A stretch of 38,212 nt of DNA from Flavobacterium collinsii (GTDB lineage: Bacteria; Bacteroidota; Bacteroidia; Flavobacteriales; Flavobacteriaceae). Positions within the stretch are counted from its first letter, which is position 1. The number at the start of each line of letters is the position of its first letter. The position numbers were made by a program, and so were the translations under genes. The notes below the pieces were generated by a model, which was given only the letters and a program-made list of their open reading frames with translations, was not told where the DNA came from and searched no databases. This document shows, in pieces, positions 1 to 6,580 of this stretch. Location: the NCBI RefSeq assembly GCF_902804485.1, contig NZ_CADCST010000131.1, positions 1 through 38,212 of the forward strand, read 5' to 3'.

Positions 1-61
1 AAATATAACCAGAACTATTATTTTAAACAAGAAATATCTCGTTAAATAAAATAGATAAAGC

Positions 62-90
62 AAAAAAAGTCGGAAGATTTTTCTTCCGAC
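62..90 (-). terminator. Rho-independent terminator of the XRE regulator gene
   Basis: An 8-bp perfect inverted repeat (GTCGGAAG at 69-76, CTTCCGAC at 83-90) is followed, on the minus strand, by a run of seven T (complement of 62-68). It lies about 50 bp past the stop codon of the minus-strand gene at 142-552. Confidence 0.8.
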
Positions 91-141
91 CACTCTTAAC
101 TCAAAAGTCTCTTTATAAAATTATATATTTTCTATAAAAAA

Positions 142-552
142 TTATTTACCGATCAATTTCTCAAGCCTCACCATCATTTCATCTTTCTCTTTCAACATAC
201 GCTCGTATAACGCAATCTTTTCATCATATAATTGAACAATTTTGTCAATTGGATTAAATGTACAGTGTGGATTAACTGCATTTAATGTTGATGTATCATT
301 ACTTGTAAAAGTATTAGAAATAACATTTATCGCCTGCTCTTCATCAAAATTCTGAAAAGCTTCAACAGGAATTTTTAATACCGTTGAAATTTGTTTCAGG
401 AGGTTGTCTTCAATTACATCTTTCTGCTCCAGCATAGAAATTTTCTTTTGGTTCCAGTCTGCGCCCAGATCATAAGCTAATGCTTCCTGCTTGATGTTGA
501 GCATTTCTCTGAAGCGTTTTACGTTTCTCCCTTGATGTATTTTCTGTTCCAT
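142..552 (-). CDS. XRE-family helix-turn-helix regulator with C-terminal coiled coil
   Basis: The 136-residue protein starts at MEQKIHQGRN. An upstream ATG at 618 would add 22 residues rich in Phe/Leu/Ile that do not look like part of the fold. Residues about 8-65 form a Cro/C1-type HTH (NVKRFREMLNIKQEALAYDL, then QKKISMLEQK, where the recognition helix would lie). The C-terminal 35 residues (IVQLYDEKIALYERMLKEKD) are charged and heptad-like, so probably a dimerising coiled coil. No enzymatic domain is seen. It lies outside the mobile element, left of attL, is transcribed away from it, and ends in a strong terminator at 62-90. The target is unknown. The HTH call is firm; the role is inferred from the fold only. 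Confidence 0.8.
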   Translation of the reverse strand: MEQKIHQGRNVKRFREMLNIKQEALAYDLGADWNQKKISMLEQKDVIEDNLLKQISTVLKIPVEAFQNFDEEQAINVISNTFTSNDTSTLNAVNPHCTFNPIDKIVQLYDEKIALYERMLKEKDEMMVRLEKLIGK

Positions 553-740
553 AATGCGTATCAATATTTCTAAAAGCTCAAAGATAAAGCGATTTTCATT
601 AAAAAGCCTGAATTTCAAAGATAAAAAAATATCCAGTAAAACATTCTTTTTTGTCAGATATTATGTCTGTTTTTCGAATAGACTATCCTTCTGGAAGAAT
701 AGAATCCCCTGCTCTTTGAAAAGTTCTTATAAACAAAAAA

Positions 741-777
741 TCGCAATGATCTAAGTTTAGATTATTGCGATTTTTTC
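741..777 (-). terminator. Displaced native tmRNA terminator next to attL
   Basis: A long hairpin (TCGCAAT.ATCTAA / TTAGAT.ATTGCGA, 741-770) is flanked by A-rich and T-rich runs on both sides. On the minus strand it begins a few bases past the attL core and ends in TTTTTTG. Before integration this sequence would have directly followed the ssrA 3' end, so I infer that it is the original tmRNA terminator, separated from its gene by the element. It could also act on the plus strand. Confidence 0.7.
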
Positions 778-790
778 GTGGAGTCGCCGG
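778..790. repeat. attL core: left 13-bp direct repeat of the mobile element
   Basis: GTGGAGTCGCCGG at 778-790 is identical to 15335-15347, where it forms the 3' end of ssrA (CCA end plus acceptor stem). The bases beyond diverge here (TTCTTGAAC versus GAATCGAAC), so only the crossover segment is duplicated. This is the usual trace of a tyrosine recombinase inserting at a tmRNA 3' end. It lies 206 bp upstream of the integrase gene. Confidence 0.85.
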
Positions 791-865
791 TTCTTGAACT
801 TCTTATGACATATTTTGTTGTTAATTAATATTTATCTTCATAAATGCCTTAAAAACAATGAAATG

Positions 866-905
866 TTTATATTTGTTATCACAAAGTATCTATAACAAAT
901 TATAA
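866..905. promoter_or_regulatory. Integrase upstream region: -7 box with overlapping inverted repeat
   Basis: TATATTTG (868-875) fits the Bacteroidota -7 box (TAnnTTTG); I see no clear TTG at the -33 distance. It overlaps the left arm of a 9-bp perfect inverted repeat, ATTTGTTAT (871-879) and ATAACAAAT (892-900). This may be an operator or a binding site for the element's own DNA-binding proteins. Function is inferred from position. Confidence 0.4.
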
Positions 906-910
906 CAAAA

Positions 911-970
911 ACGGCAACGAAAACGGCAACTGGTTGTTTTTTTGCCAAAAAGGGCAACGAAAACGGCAAC
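911..970. repeat. Candidate integrase arm-site repeats, left end
   Basis: The 18-bp string GGCAACGAAAACGGCAAC occurs twice in direct orientation (913-930 and 953-970), 40 bp apart. A third close copy (one substitution) sits inside the right end at 15273-15290. Each copy is itself two GGCAAC half-sites. Direct repeats inside both ends of an integrating element are what arm-type sites of lambda-like tyrosine recombinases look like. No other explanation is visible. Confidence 0.6.
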
Positions 971-996
971 GATTTTGACCTCAAATTCTCCTCAAA

Positions 997-2250
997 ATGA
1001 AGTACACTTTTAAACTTAAAGAACCCAATTCAGAGAAAGAAACATTAATCCTGTTTACTTGTAGTTTTAAAGAGGAGAATAAAAAGTTCGTTTACTCAAC
1101 TGGAGAATCTATACTCCCAAAGTATTGGGATAAGGAAAATAAATTCCCGTTCGTTTCGGGGAGTAAAAAGGGAAAAACAGCTGAGACCATCAAACTACAA
1201 TTAAATCGCTATTCTGATTTGCTTCTTGAAACTTATAGCCTTTATAAAAGAATTGGAGAGACTTTGACTTCAACTATTTTAAAAAAAGTATTCGACGAGG
1301 AATTTAAAAAGACAGTTTCTGGAAAGAATGTTTTTTTTGATGCTTTCGATGAATTTATGGCAGAGAAGAAAAAGCAACAAGCATGGGCGAAAGCGACAAT
1401 TAAGAGGTATGATAATATCAAGAACATACTCAAAAACTTTGAGAAAGTCAGGAAATACAAACTTACTTACAGCAGAATAAACAAAACGTTTCATGATGAG
1501 TTTACTTCTTATTGTATGGGAGATTTGAAGCATATCAATAATACTTACGCAAGAAATTTGACTTTGTTTAAGTCCTTTATGTATTGGTCATTTGAAAAGA
1601 AATACACATTCAACAATGCATTTATAGGATTTAAGAAAGTTCCAAAAGTTATCACTAATCAAATTGCATTGACTATTGAAGATCTTAACAACTTAATGCA
1701 ACATAAGTTTAAAACAGAAAGTTTGGAGCGAGTTAGGGATGTTTTTGTTTTTGCTTGTGTTACAGGAATGCGCTTTGGAGAATTGTCTTTAATTTCAAAA
1801 AGTAATGTTTCTGAAAAATGTATTATGCTTAAAGAAGATAAAGATGAAACAAAGGAAGCAAGGGAAATACCATTAACAAATATATCGAGATATATTTTGC
1901 TGAAATATGACTATAAATTGCCTCTTATTGCGAACCAAAAGCAGAACAAGTATATTAAAGATTGTTTTCAAGAAATGGAGTATAATAACATGGTGCAAAA
2001 AGTAACGACGAAAGGAAAAGAGAATATCAAAGAAGATATGTTTTTTTATGATAGAATAAGTACACATACAGCTCGTCGAACATTTATTACCATGATGAAA
2101 AGACAGGGTAAAAGCGATAAATTGATTGCATCAATAACGGGACATAATGACATGAAAACTTTGAATCAATACTATCAGGTTAATGATGATGAAAAAAAAG
2201 AAGCAATGGATGAAGTTTTCAATGTTGAATTAAAAATGAAAATTGTTTAA
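997..2250 (+). CDS. Tyrosine recombinase (site-specific integrase) of the element
   Basis: The 417-residue protein has an N-terminal arm-binding-type domain (about 1-100), a SAM-like core-binding domain (about 110-215) and a C-terminal catalytic domain (about 225-400). Catalytic residues are visible: Arg259 (TGMRFGEL), His357 and Arg360 (HTARRTF), His383 (TGHND) and nucleophile Tyr392, nine residues after His383. Length and layout match Bacteroidota phage/ICE integrases. It is the first gene inside attL, so it is the obvious enzyme for the ssrA-directed insertion. The ATG at 997 lies 27 bp past the arm-like repeats. The gene is complete with no frameshift. Confidence 0.93.
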   Translation: MKYTFKLKEPNSEKETLILFTCSFKEENKKFVYSTGESILPKYWDKENKFPFVSGSKKGKTAETIKLQLNRYSDLLLETYSLYKRIGETLTSTILKKVFDEEFKKTVSGKNVFFDAFDEFMAEKKKQQAWAKATIKRYDNIKNILKNFEKVRKYKLTYSRINKTFHDEFTSYCMGDLKHINNTYARNLTLFKSFMYWSFEKKYTFNNAFIGFKKVPKVITNQIALTIEDLNNLMQHKFKTESLERVRDVFVFACVTGMRFGELSLISKSNVSEKCIMLKEDKDETKEAREIPLTNISRYILLKYDYKLPLIANQKQNKYIKDCFQEMEYNNMVQKVTTKGKENIKEDMFFYDRISTHTARRTFITMMKRQGKSDKLIASITGHNDMKTLNQYYQVNDDEKKEAMDEVFNVELKMKIV

Positions 2251-2252
2251 AA

Positions 2253-3053
2253 ATGAAAATTATAAAGTTTTATAATAAAATAGAATCAAAAATGAGAGAG
2301 AAAATGATTTTCAAAAAAAAATCCGATGAGGATACATTTAAGACGAGTTTTATGATATTCACTATAGTGATGCTTTTTTTGCTTTCATTTTCTTTTTTTG
2401 AAAATGAATTTCAAAAATCTGAGGGTATATATAGACTTTTAGCACTTGGAATTGTAATAGCTGCAGCAATTGTGGCTATTTTATATTTTAGACTTTTAAT
2501 TAATGAGACCGATAGGAAAAACAATAATATTGGAATCAATATAAACGAGGATCTAAATAATGAAAGAACGAATGAATTTGGTGATAAAGTTAATAATGTT
2601 GACATACAAAATGATAACATTAGAAATAATGAAAAATATTTTTTTGACACTAATATAGAAAATTCATCAAGTAAAAATATTTTTAGCAATGAAATAATCA
2701 CTATACTTTCTAAAATAATCAATGAAAATCGTATGCCTGACGAATCAGGAAGAAGTGTATTTGGGATTTCATCTTTTCAAAAAACAAAAAGTAAAACTCA
2801 ACTGGCTATATTGTTAAATTTAGTTAAAGAAGATTTATTTAAGGATGAATATGCTGGAATAGGAGATAAGAAATTTATCGATGCATTTTTTGATAAAATA
2901 GAAGCAGAACCGATAACACATCAATATTTTGGTCAAATTAAAAATGATATAATTATTTTTAAAAGAAAAAAATTTGAGAGTATTAACGAAGATTCCGATT
3001 ATTATAATTTATACGAAAAATTTAAAGATATTTTAATAGCTAATAATAATTAA
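2253..3053 (+). CDS. Hypothetical two-TM membrane protein with conserved-looking C-terminal domain
   Basis: The 266-residue protein starts two bases after the integrase stop, so it is probably co-transcribed with it. Two hydrophobic segments (about 31-49 and 60-83) are followed by an Asn-rich linker (about 88-145) with runs such as NDNIRNNEKY. A compact C-terminal domain (about 150-266) contains GISSFQKTKSKTQLAILLNL and KKFIDAFFDKIEAEP. Both ends are likely cytoplasmic, with the soluble C-terminal domain inside. I do not recognise the family with certainty. Its adjacency to the integrase hints at a role in element maintenance, which is inference only. Very AT-rich codon use and the Asn-rich linker are typical of mobile DNA in this group. 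Confidence 0.65.
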   Translation: MKIIKFYNKIESKMREKMIFKKKSDEDTFKTSFMIFTIVMLFLLSFSFFENEFQKSEGIYRLLALGIVIAAAIVAILYFRLLINETDRKNNNIGININEDLNNERTNEFGDKVNNVDIQNDNIRNNEKYFFDTNIENSSSKNIFSNEIITILSKIINENRMPDESGRSVFGISSFQKTKSKTQLAILLNLVKEDLFKDEYAGIGDKKFIDAFFDKIEAEPITHQYFGQIKNDIIIFKRKKFESINEDSDYYNLYEKFKDILIANNN

Positions 3054-3153
3054 TTAATACTCAATAATATTTTATTATACTTTATTCTATTTTATAAAGT
3101 TCAATAAACTGAATCGAGGGGTAACATTGTATCGAATTTTAAATCGATATGCT

Positions 3154-3438
3154 ATGTTACAAAATCCTTTCGACGCAATTCAATTAGAATTGAAAGAATT
3201 AAAAGGTTTGGTTACTCAACTACTTACTAAACCTAAAGAAGACTTATCTAATAAAAGATATACGGTTAAAGAAGCCGCTAAATTTTTTAGTGTAGATACT
3301 CAGACAGTTAGAAACCATATTAAAAGAGGCAATATAAAAGCCGAAAAAATAGGTGAGCGAAGAGTTTTAATTGCTCATAATGAACTTTTCGGTTCATTGA
3401 ATGAAGTAAAATCTCTAAAGTATAAAAGACAAGCATAG
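3154..3438 (+). CDS. Small HTH protein (MerR-like/excisionase-type, HTH_17)
   Basis: I chose the ATG at 3154 (MLQNPFDAIQ; 94 residues) over an in-frame TTG at 3127. An N-terminal helix (LELKELKGLVTQLLTK) is followed by a winged HTH of excisionase type: YTVKEAAKFFSVDTQTVRNH with wing IKAEKIGERRVLIAHNEL. Such proteins bind DNA with a single winged helix. Next to an integrase they often act as recombination directionality factors or as regulators of the replication/mobilisation genes, and this is the best candidate Xis in the element. Its stop codon lies inside the stem of a terminator (3427-3469), which separates the integrase block from the genes that follow. Confidence 0.8.
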   Translation: MLQNPFDAIQLELKELKGLVTQLLTKPKEDLSNKRYTVKEAAKFFSVDTQTVRNHIKRGNIKAEKIGERRVLIAHNELFGSLNEVKSLKYKRQA

Positions 3439-3469
3439 AAACTGTGATTTCTAAGCTTGTCTTTTTTTG
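3427..3469 (+). terminator. Terminator overlapping the HTH gene stop
   Basis: AAGACAAGC (3428-3435) with TAGAAA and its complement TTTCTA with GCTTGTCTT (to 3462) form a hairpin followed by a run of T (3462-3468). The stem includes the stop codon of the preceding gene. Confidence 0.85.
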
Positions 3470-3490
3470 TTTAATATAAAATCATTTTTT

Positions 3491-3679
3491 ATGGACTCTA
3501 AAACAATCAAATTATCAGTACTTGTAAGCATATTTCTTTCACTTGCAATAGTTCAAATTTTCTTCTTGTTTAACTATGAATATAAGCCTCTTCCCTTAGT
3601 GCCAGCGTTTTTAGAGGGCTTAAACAGCATTGTGATATGTTTATATGGAAAAGCTATCACGAGAAATTTAGAAAACTAG
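3491..3679 (+). CDS. Small single-TM membrane protein
   Basis: A 62-residue protein starting at ATG 3491 (MDSKTIKLSVLV); an upstream TTG falls in the terminator and is unlikely. One strong hydrophobic segment (about 8-28, VSIFLSLAIVQIFFLF) is followed by a short polar loop and a second weaker one. The function is not recognised. The coding end, residues NSIVICLYGK, lies in the left arm of a 25-bp inverted repeat whose other arm covers the start codon of the next gene. The low confidence reflects the short length and lack of a family match. Confidence 0.45.
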   Translation: MDSKTIKLSVLVSIFLSLAIVQIFFLFNYEYKPLPLVPAFLEGLNSIVICLYGKAITRNLEN

Positions 3680-3795
3680 TAAAAGTAAAAAAGACGTAAA
3701 AACACCTCGCTAAAAGCTTTTTACGTCTATGATAATTTTGTAATTGAAGACGATGCAAATTTACGCAAAGTTTTCCATATAAACATATTACAATG
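3628..3795. repeat. 168-bp palindromic unit with 25-bp arms and an inner hairpin
   Basis: CATTGTGATATGTTTATATG plus GAAAA (3628-3652) is the inverted copy of 3771-3795 with a single mismatch. Between the arms sits a second hairpin, AGACGTAAAAA (3692-3702) and TTTTTACGTCT (3718-3728), with a T-rich minus-strand tail resembling a terminator. The right arm includes the ATG (3793-3795) of the next gene, so pairing in mRNA would hide that start codon. Possible readings are a translational attenuator, a cruciform or a MITE-like insertion; no target duplication is visible. Confidence 0.75.
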
Positions 3796-4956
3796 GAAAA
3801 TAAACAGGAAGAACCCAAAGAATTTGTACAGAATATATTTGATATGACAGAAATATATTTAGCCAAAAGATATATTTTTCGATACAATGAAATTGCGCTA
3901 GAAATTGAATGTAAAAAAATAAACTCTGGCAAATGGGGAGCACTAAACGAGAATTCGTTATACATCGAGTTACAGAAAAAAGGAATAAAAATTTCTATAA
4001 ATAATCTCTTAGCAATTTTGCGCAGTGATTTCGTAACAAACTTTAATCCTATAAAAGAATATTTTTTATCACTGCCTAAATGGGATGGAACAGCTCATAT
4101 CGAGAAATTAGCGAGCTATCTAACAACTCTAGATAAAAAACAATTCGAATATCATTTTGTAAAATGGTGTGTACGAAGTGTGAAATGTGTATTCTTAGAC
4201 GATTATTTTAACAAGCAGGCTTTTATACTGGTTCACAAAGGACAAAGTAGTGGAAAGTCAACTTTTTGTCGGTTTATGTGCCCTCCTGCATTGGCAAATT
4301 ATATAGCTGAAGATATTAGTAGTGACAAAGATGCTAGAATCCTATTAGCTAAAAACTTTCTTCTAAATCTAGATGAATTAGCGGTTTTAAGTCGAAAAGA
4401 AATAAATCAACTAAAATCATATTTCTCGAAAACACATATTAACGAAAGACTTCCTTATGACCGTAAAAACAGCATCTTATCACGAGTATGCTCGTTTATT
4501 GGTTCAACCAATATGGCAACATTTTTAAACGATGAAACTGGGAGTGTTCGCTGGCTCTGTTTTGAACTCATAAAGCCAATAAACTTTGCCTATAAAACAG
4601 AAGTTGACATAAATGCTGTTTGGGCACAAGCATATGCCTTGGCAATGAGTGATTTTGATTGTGAACTCACATTTCAAGATGTTCAAGAGAATGAAAAGAG
4701 AAATTCCAAATACACAACATTGTCGGTAGAATATGAAATTATTAGTAAATATTTTTTAATTCCAGAAAAGAGTTCAGAAGAACAGTTCATGACTTCAAGC
4801 GATATTATGCACTATTTGTCTATAAAGTACCAGCGTTTAAATCATATTAACATTGGTAAAGCTATGATTTCTTTAGGCTTTGAGCGTATTAAGGATAAGG
4901 AAAGACGTGTCTATGGATACACGGTTTCGGTTTTACCATTATTTCCAACAAACTAA
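3793..4956 (+). CDS. VapE/VirE-family P-loop protein (replication helicase-like)
   Basis: The 387-residue protein carries the virulence-associated-protein-E core seen in phage and island replication proteins. A lead-in FLSLPKWDGTAHIEKLASYL is followed by Walker A GQSSGKST (150-157), Walker B LNLDE (191-195), a sensor-like GSTN (237-240) and RWLCFEL. These proteins resemble superfamily 3 helicases/primase-helicases and work with primases to replicate mobile DNA. Here the primase gene follows after a 336-bp gap holding nested inverted repeats, so the pair with the gap looks like a replication module. The start codon lies in a large inverted repeat (3628-3795). The C-terminal part (about 300-387) resembles a winged-helix tail (SLGFERIKDKERRVYGYTV). 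Confidence 0.85.
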   Translation: MENKQEEPKEFVQNIFDMTEIYLAKRYIFRYNEIALEIECKKINSGKWGALNENSLYIELQKKGIKISINNLLAILRSDFVTNFNPIKEYFLSLPKWDGTAHIEKLASYLTTLDKKQFEYHFVKWCVRSVKCVFLDDYFNKQAFILVHKGQSSGKSTFCRFMCPPALANYIAEDISSDKDARILLAKNFLLNLDELAVLSRKEINQLKSYFSKTHINERLPYDRKNSILSRVCSFIGSTNMATFLNDETGSVRWLCFELIKPINFAYKTEVDINAVWAQAYALAMSDFDCELTFQDVQENEKRNSKYTTLSVEYEIISKYFLIPEKSSEEQFMTSSDIMHYLSIKYQRLNHINIGKAMISLGFERIKDKERRVYGYTVSVLPLFPTN

Positions 4957-5292
4957 AAGAAATTGAAAAATTTGGTTTCTTCTTACCTACTTACCCAAAC
5001 TATTGAGAACACCTTAAATCATTGATACTTTCTTGGGTAACTTAAAATATAGATGTTCTTACCTAAAGTTACCCATCTTACCCAAACAATATAAGTTGAA
5101 TATAATCAAAGATTTATGAGTTTTACGGGTAAGATGGGTAGGAAGGAAACAGATAGAAAAATACCTTACCCTCCTTGTTATTACTGGGCTGGGTAAGCAG
5201 GTAAGATGAAATAGCAAAAAACAGTTTAGATTTTTTGCTTATGAAAAGAAAAAGACAAACTAAAATCAGTTTAACTCATCAAAACTAAAACT
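4957..5292. repeat. Non-coding gap with nested inverted repeats; candidate replication origin or control RNA
   Basis: No gene is visible in this 336-bp gap. It is full of TTACCCA/TGGGTAA words in both orientations. The inner pair, TACCCATCTTACCC (5070-5083) and its perfect complement at 5127-5140, is nested in an outer pair, TCTTACCTACTTACCCA (4981-4997) and 5190-5206 (16 of 17 match). More single copies lie at 5034-5040 and 5165-5171. Its position between a helicase-like and a primase gene suggests an origin or iteron region; a folded leader RNA for the primase is the alternative. Confidence 0.65.
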
Positions 5293-6153
5293 ATGAATAC
5301 TATCCAGGCAAAAGAAATATCAATAGAAAAAGTTCTTCAAAATTTAGGCTGTGAGCCGACAAAATCTAATGAAAATGAATCTTGGTATCTAAGTCCGTTT
5401 AGGATTGAGAAAACAGCTTCTTTCAAGTTAAATAGAAAGATTAATAGATGGTTTGACCATGGCGAACAAAAAGGAGGTAATGTAATCGACTTTGTAATTG
5501 AAAAATTCGGATTTAATGTTACCGAAGCTTTGAGTTATTTAGAAAAATTTGATTCATTTTTTTCTTTTCAAAAGCAAGTTTTTGAGACTCCATCAAAAGA
5601 GGGAAATAATGAGAATCAAATCGAAAAAATAAGCCCAATTCAACATTTAGCATTAATTCTATATCTGAAAAGTAGAGGGATTTCAAAGTTTCAAAACGTA
5701 GAGAATTTAAGAGAAGTTCATTACACTGTTAATGACAAAAAATATTTCGGGATAGGGTTTAAAAATAAAAGCGGTGGATTTGAGATTCGCTCAAAGTATG
5801 CGAAAATCTGTTTAGGCAAAAAAGACATCACTATTATTTCAAACCAATCTCAAATACTGAGAATACTGGAAGGTTTTTTCGATTACCTCTCATTTAGTCA
5901 AATCAGCGATAATAGAAAGCTGGCAAAATCTGATTATCTCATTTTAAATTCTGTCGCATTGATTACTAAAAATTTATCGGTTTTGGAAAACTACCAAACA
6001 ATTGAATTGTATTTAGATAATGACGCAACAGGAAATAAATACACTGAAATTATCAAAGAAGCTTTTCCAAATTCAATTGATTATAGACGGATGTTCAAGG
6101 GCTATAAAGACTTAAATGAGTGGTTTTCGATATGTGAATTAGAGGTTCTCTAA
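5293..6153 (+). CDS. DnaG-like primase with CHC2-type N-terminus and Toprim domain
   Basis: The 286-residue protein resembles the small primases of Bacteroidota mobile elements. The N-terminal region (about 10-75) has the CHC2 layout (SWYLSPFRIEKTASFKLN, then WFDHGEQKGGNVIDFVIE), but the zinc-binding cysteines are mostly missing, as is common in this subgroup. A Toprim domain follows, with LEGFFDYLSF holding the catalytic Glu and LYLDNDATGNK holding the acidic DxD-like pair. It would make RNA primers for the element's DNA, either in autonomous replication or on the strand received in mobilisation. It lies downstream of the VapE-like gene and the repeat-rich gap, and 22 bp upstream of the oriT-like hairpin. 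Confidence 0.85.
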   Translation: MNTIQAKEISIEKVLQNLGCEPTKSNENESWYLSPFRIEKTASFKLNRKINRWFDHGEQKGGNVIDFVIEKFGFNVTEALSYLEKFDSFFSFQKQVFETPSKEGNNENQIEKISPIQHLALILYLKSRGISKFQNVENLREVHYTVNDKKYFGIGFKNKSGGFEIRSKYAKICLGKKDITIISNQSQILRILEGFFDYLSFSQISDNRKLAKSDYLILNSVALITKNLSVLENYQTIELYLDNDATGNKYTEIIKEAFPNSIDYRRMFKGYKDLNEWFSICELEVL

Positions 6154-6174
6154 ACGTCCAAATGATCGAGGATG

Positions 6175-6219
6175 TGTCATTGTGGTCACAAATTGCTACG
6201 CATTTGCACCACAACGACA
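6175..6219. other. Candidate origin of transfer (oriT) hairpin
   Basis: TGTCATTGTGGT (6175-6186) pairs with ACCACAACGACA (6208-6219) with one mismatch. An inner CAAAT/ATTTG extends the stem, and a second small hairpin AACGA/TCGTT follows at 6213-6227. It sits in the 129-bp gap directly upstream of the MobC-like and relaxase genes, the usual place for oriT. The strong stem and GC-rich tail (TTTGCGCCCG) stand out from the AT-rich surroundings. The nick site cannot be assigned from sequence alone. Confidence 0.55.
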
Positions 6220-6282
6220 ATCTCGTTTTGCGCCCGATGGTTGCAAAAAAGAAAACTCAATATTCAATCTAAATCCTTAAAA

Positions 6283-6579
6283 ATGAAAGATCAATTAATC
6301 AAATTTAGAGTTACAAAAATTGAAAGTTTAATCATTAAAAAGAAAGCTTCAAACTCTGGAGTTTCTGTTTCTGAATTAATGAGAGGGATTGCATTAGGAT
6401 ATAAATTATCAGCCAAATTAACTCCTGAAGAAATAGAATGTTATCAAATATTATCAAAATACGCTGATAATTTCCGGCGAATTTCAAACCTATTTAAACT
6501 CGGAGATATGACAGGGGTAAAACAAGAATCCTTAGCAACAAGCAAATTAATTAGGGAACACTTATTAAAATTAAAATGA
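6283..6579 (+). CDS. MobC-like relaxosome accessory protein
   Basis: The 98-residue protein starts at ATG 6283 (MKDQLIKFRVTKIESLIIKK). The longer in-frame reading from 6172 would run through the oriT-like hairpin and gives unlikely Cys/Thr-rich sequence. The N-terminal strand plus two helices (KASNSGVSVSELMRGIALG) fit a ribbon-helix-helix DNA-binding fold. The second half (NFRRISNLFKLGDMTG, then TSKLIREHLLKL) matches plasmid mobilisation MobC/BmgB-type proteins. It would bind oriT and load the relaxase encoded 1 bp downstream. The gene order oriT - mobC - relaxase is the standard one, which supports the call. Confidence 0.82.
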   Translation: MKDQLIKFRVTKIESLIIKKKASNSGVSVSELMRGIALGYKLSAKLTPEEIECYQILSKYADNFRRISNLFKLGDMTGVKQESLATSKLIREHLLKLK

Positions 6580-6580
6580 C

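Noticed and set aside
554..754. Plus-strand ORF between the XRE gene and attL
   Set aside because: It overlaps the XRE gene start and the terminator hairpin and has no recognisable protein features.
3657..3965. Minus-strand ORF sharing the SIVICLYGK peptide with 3491-3679
   Set aside because: The shared peptide results from the inverted repeat; the rest overlaps the VapE-like gene in antisense.
6172..6282. N-terminal extension of the MobC-like protein
   Set aside because: It would translate through the oriT-like hairpin and gives unusual sequence; ATG 6283 fits the family start.
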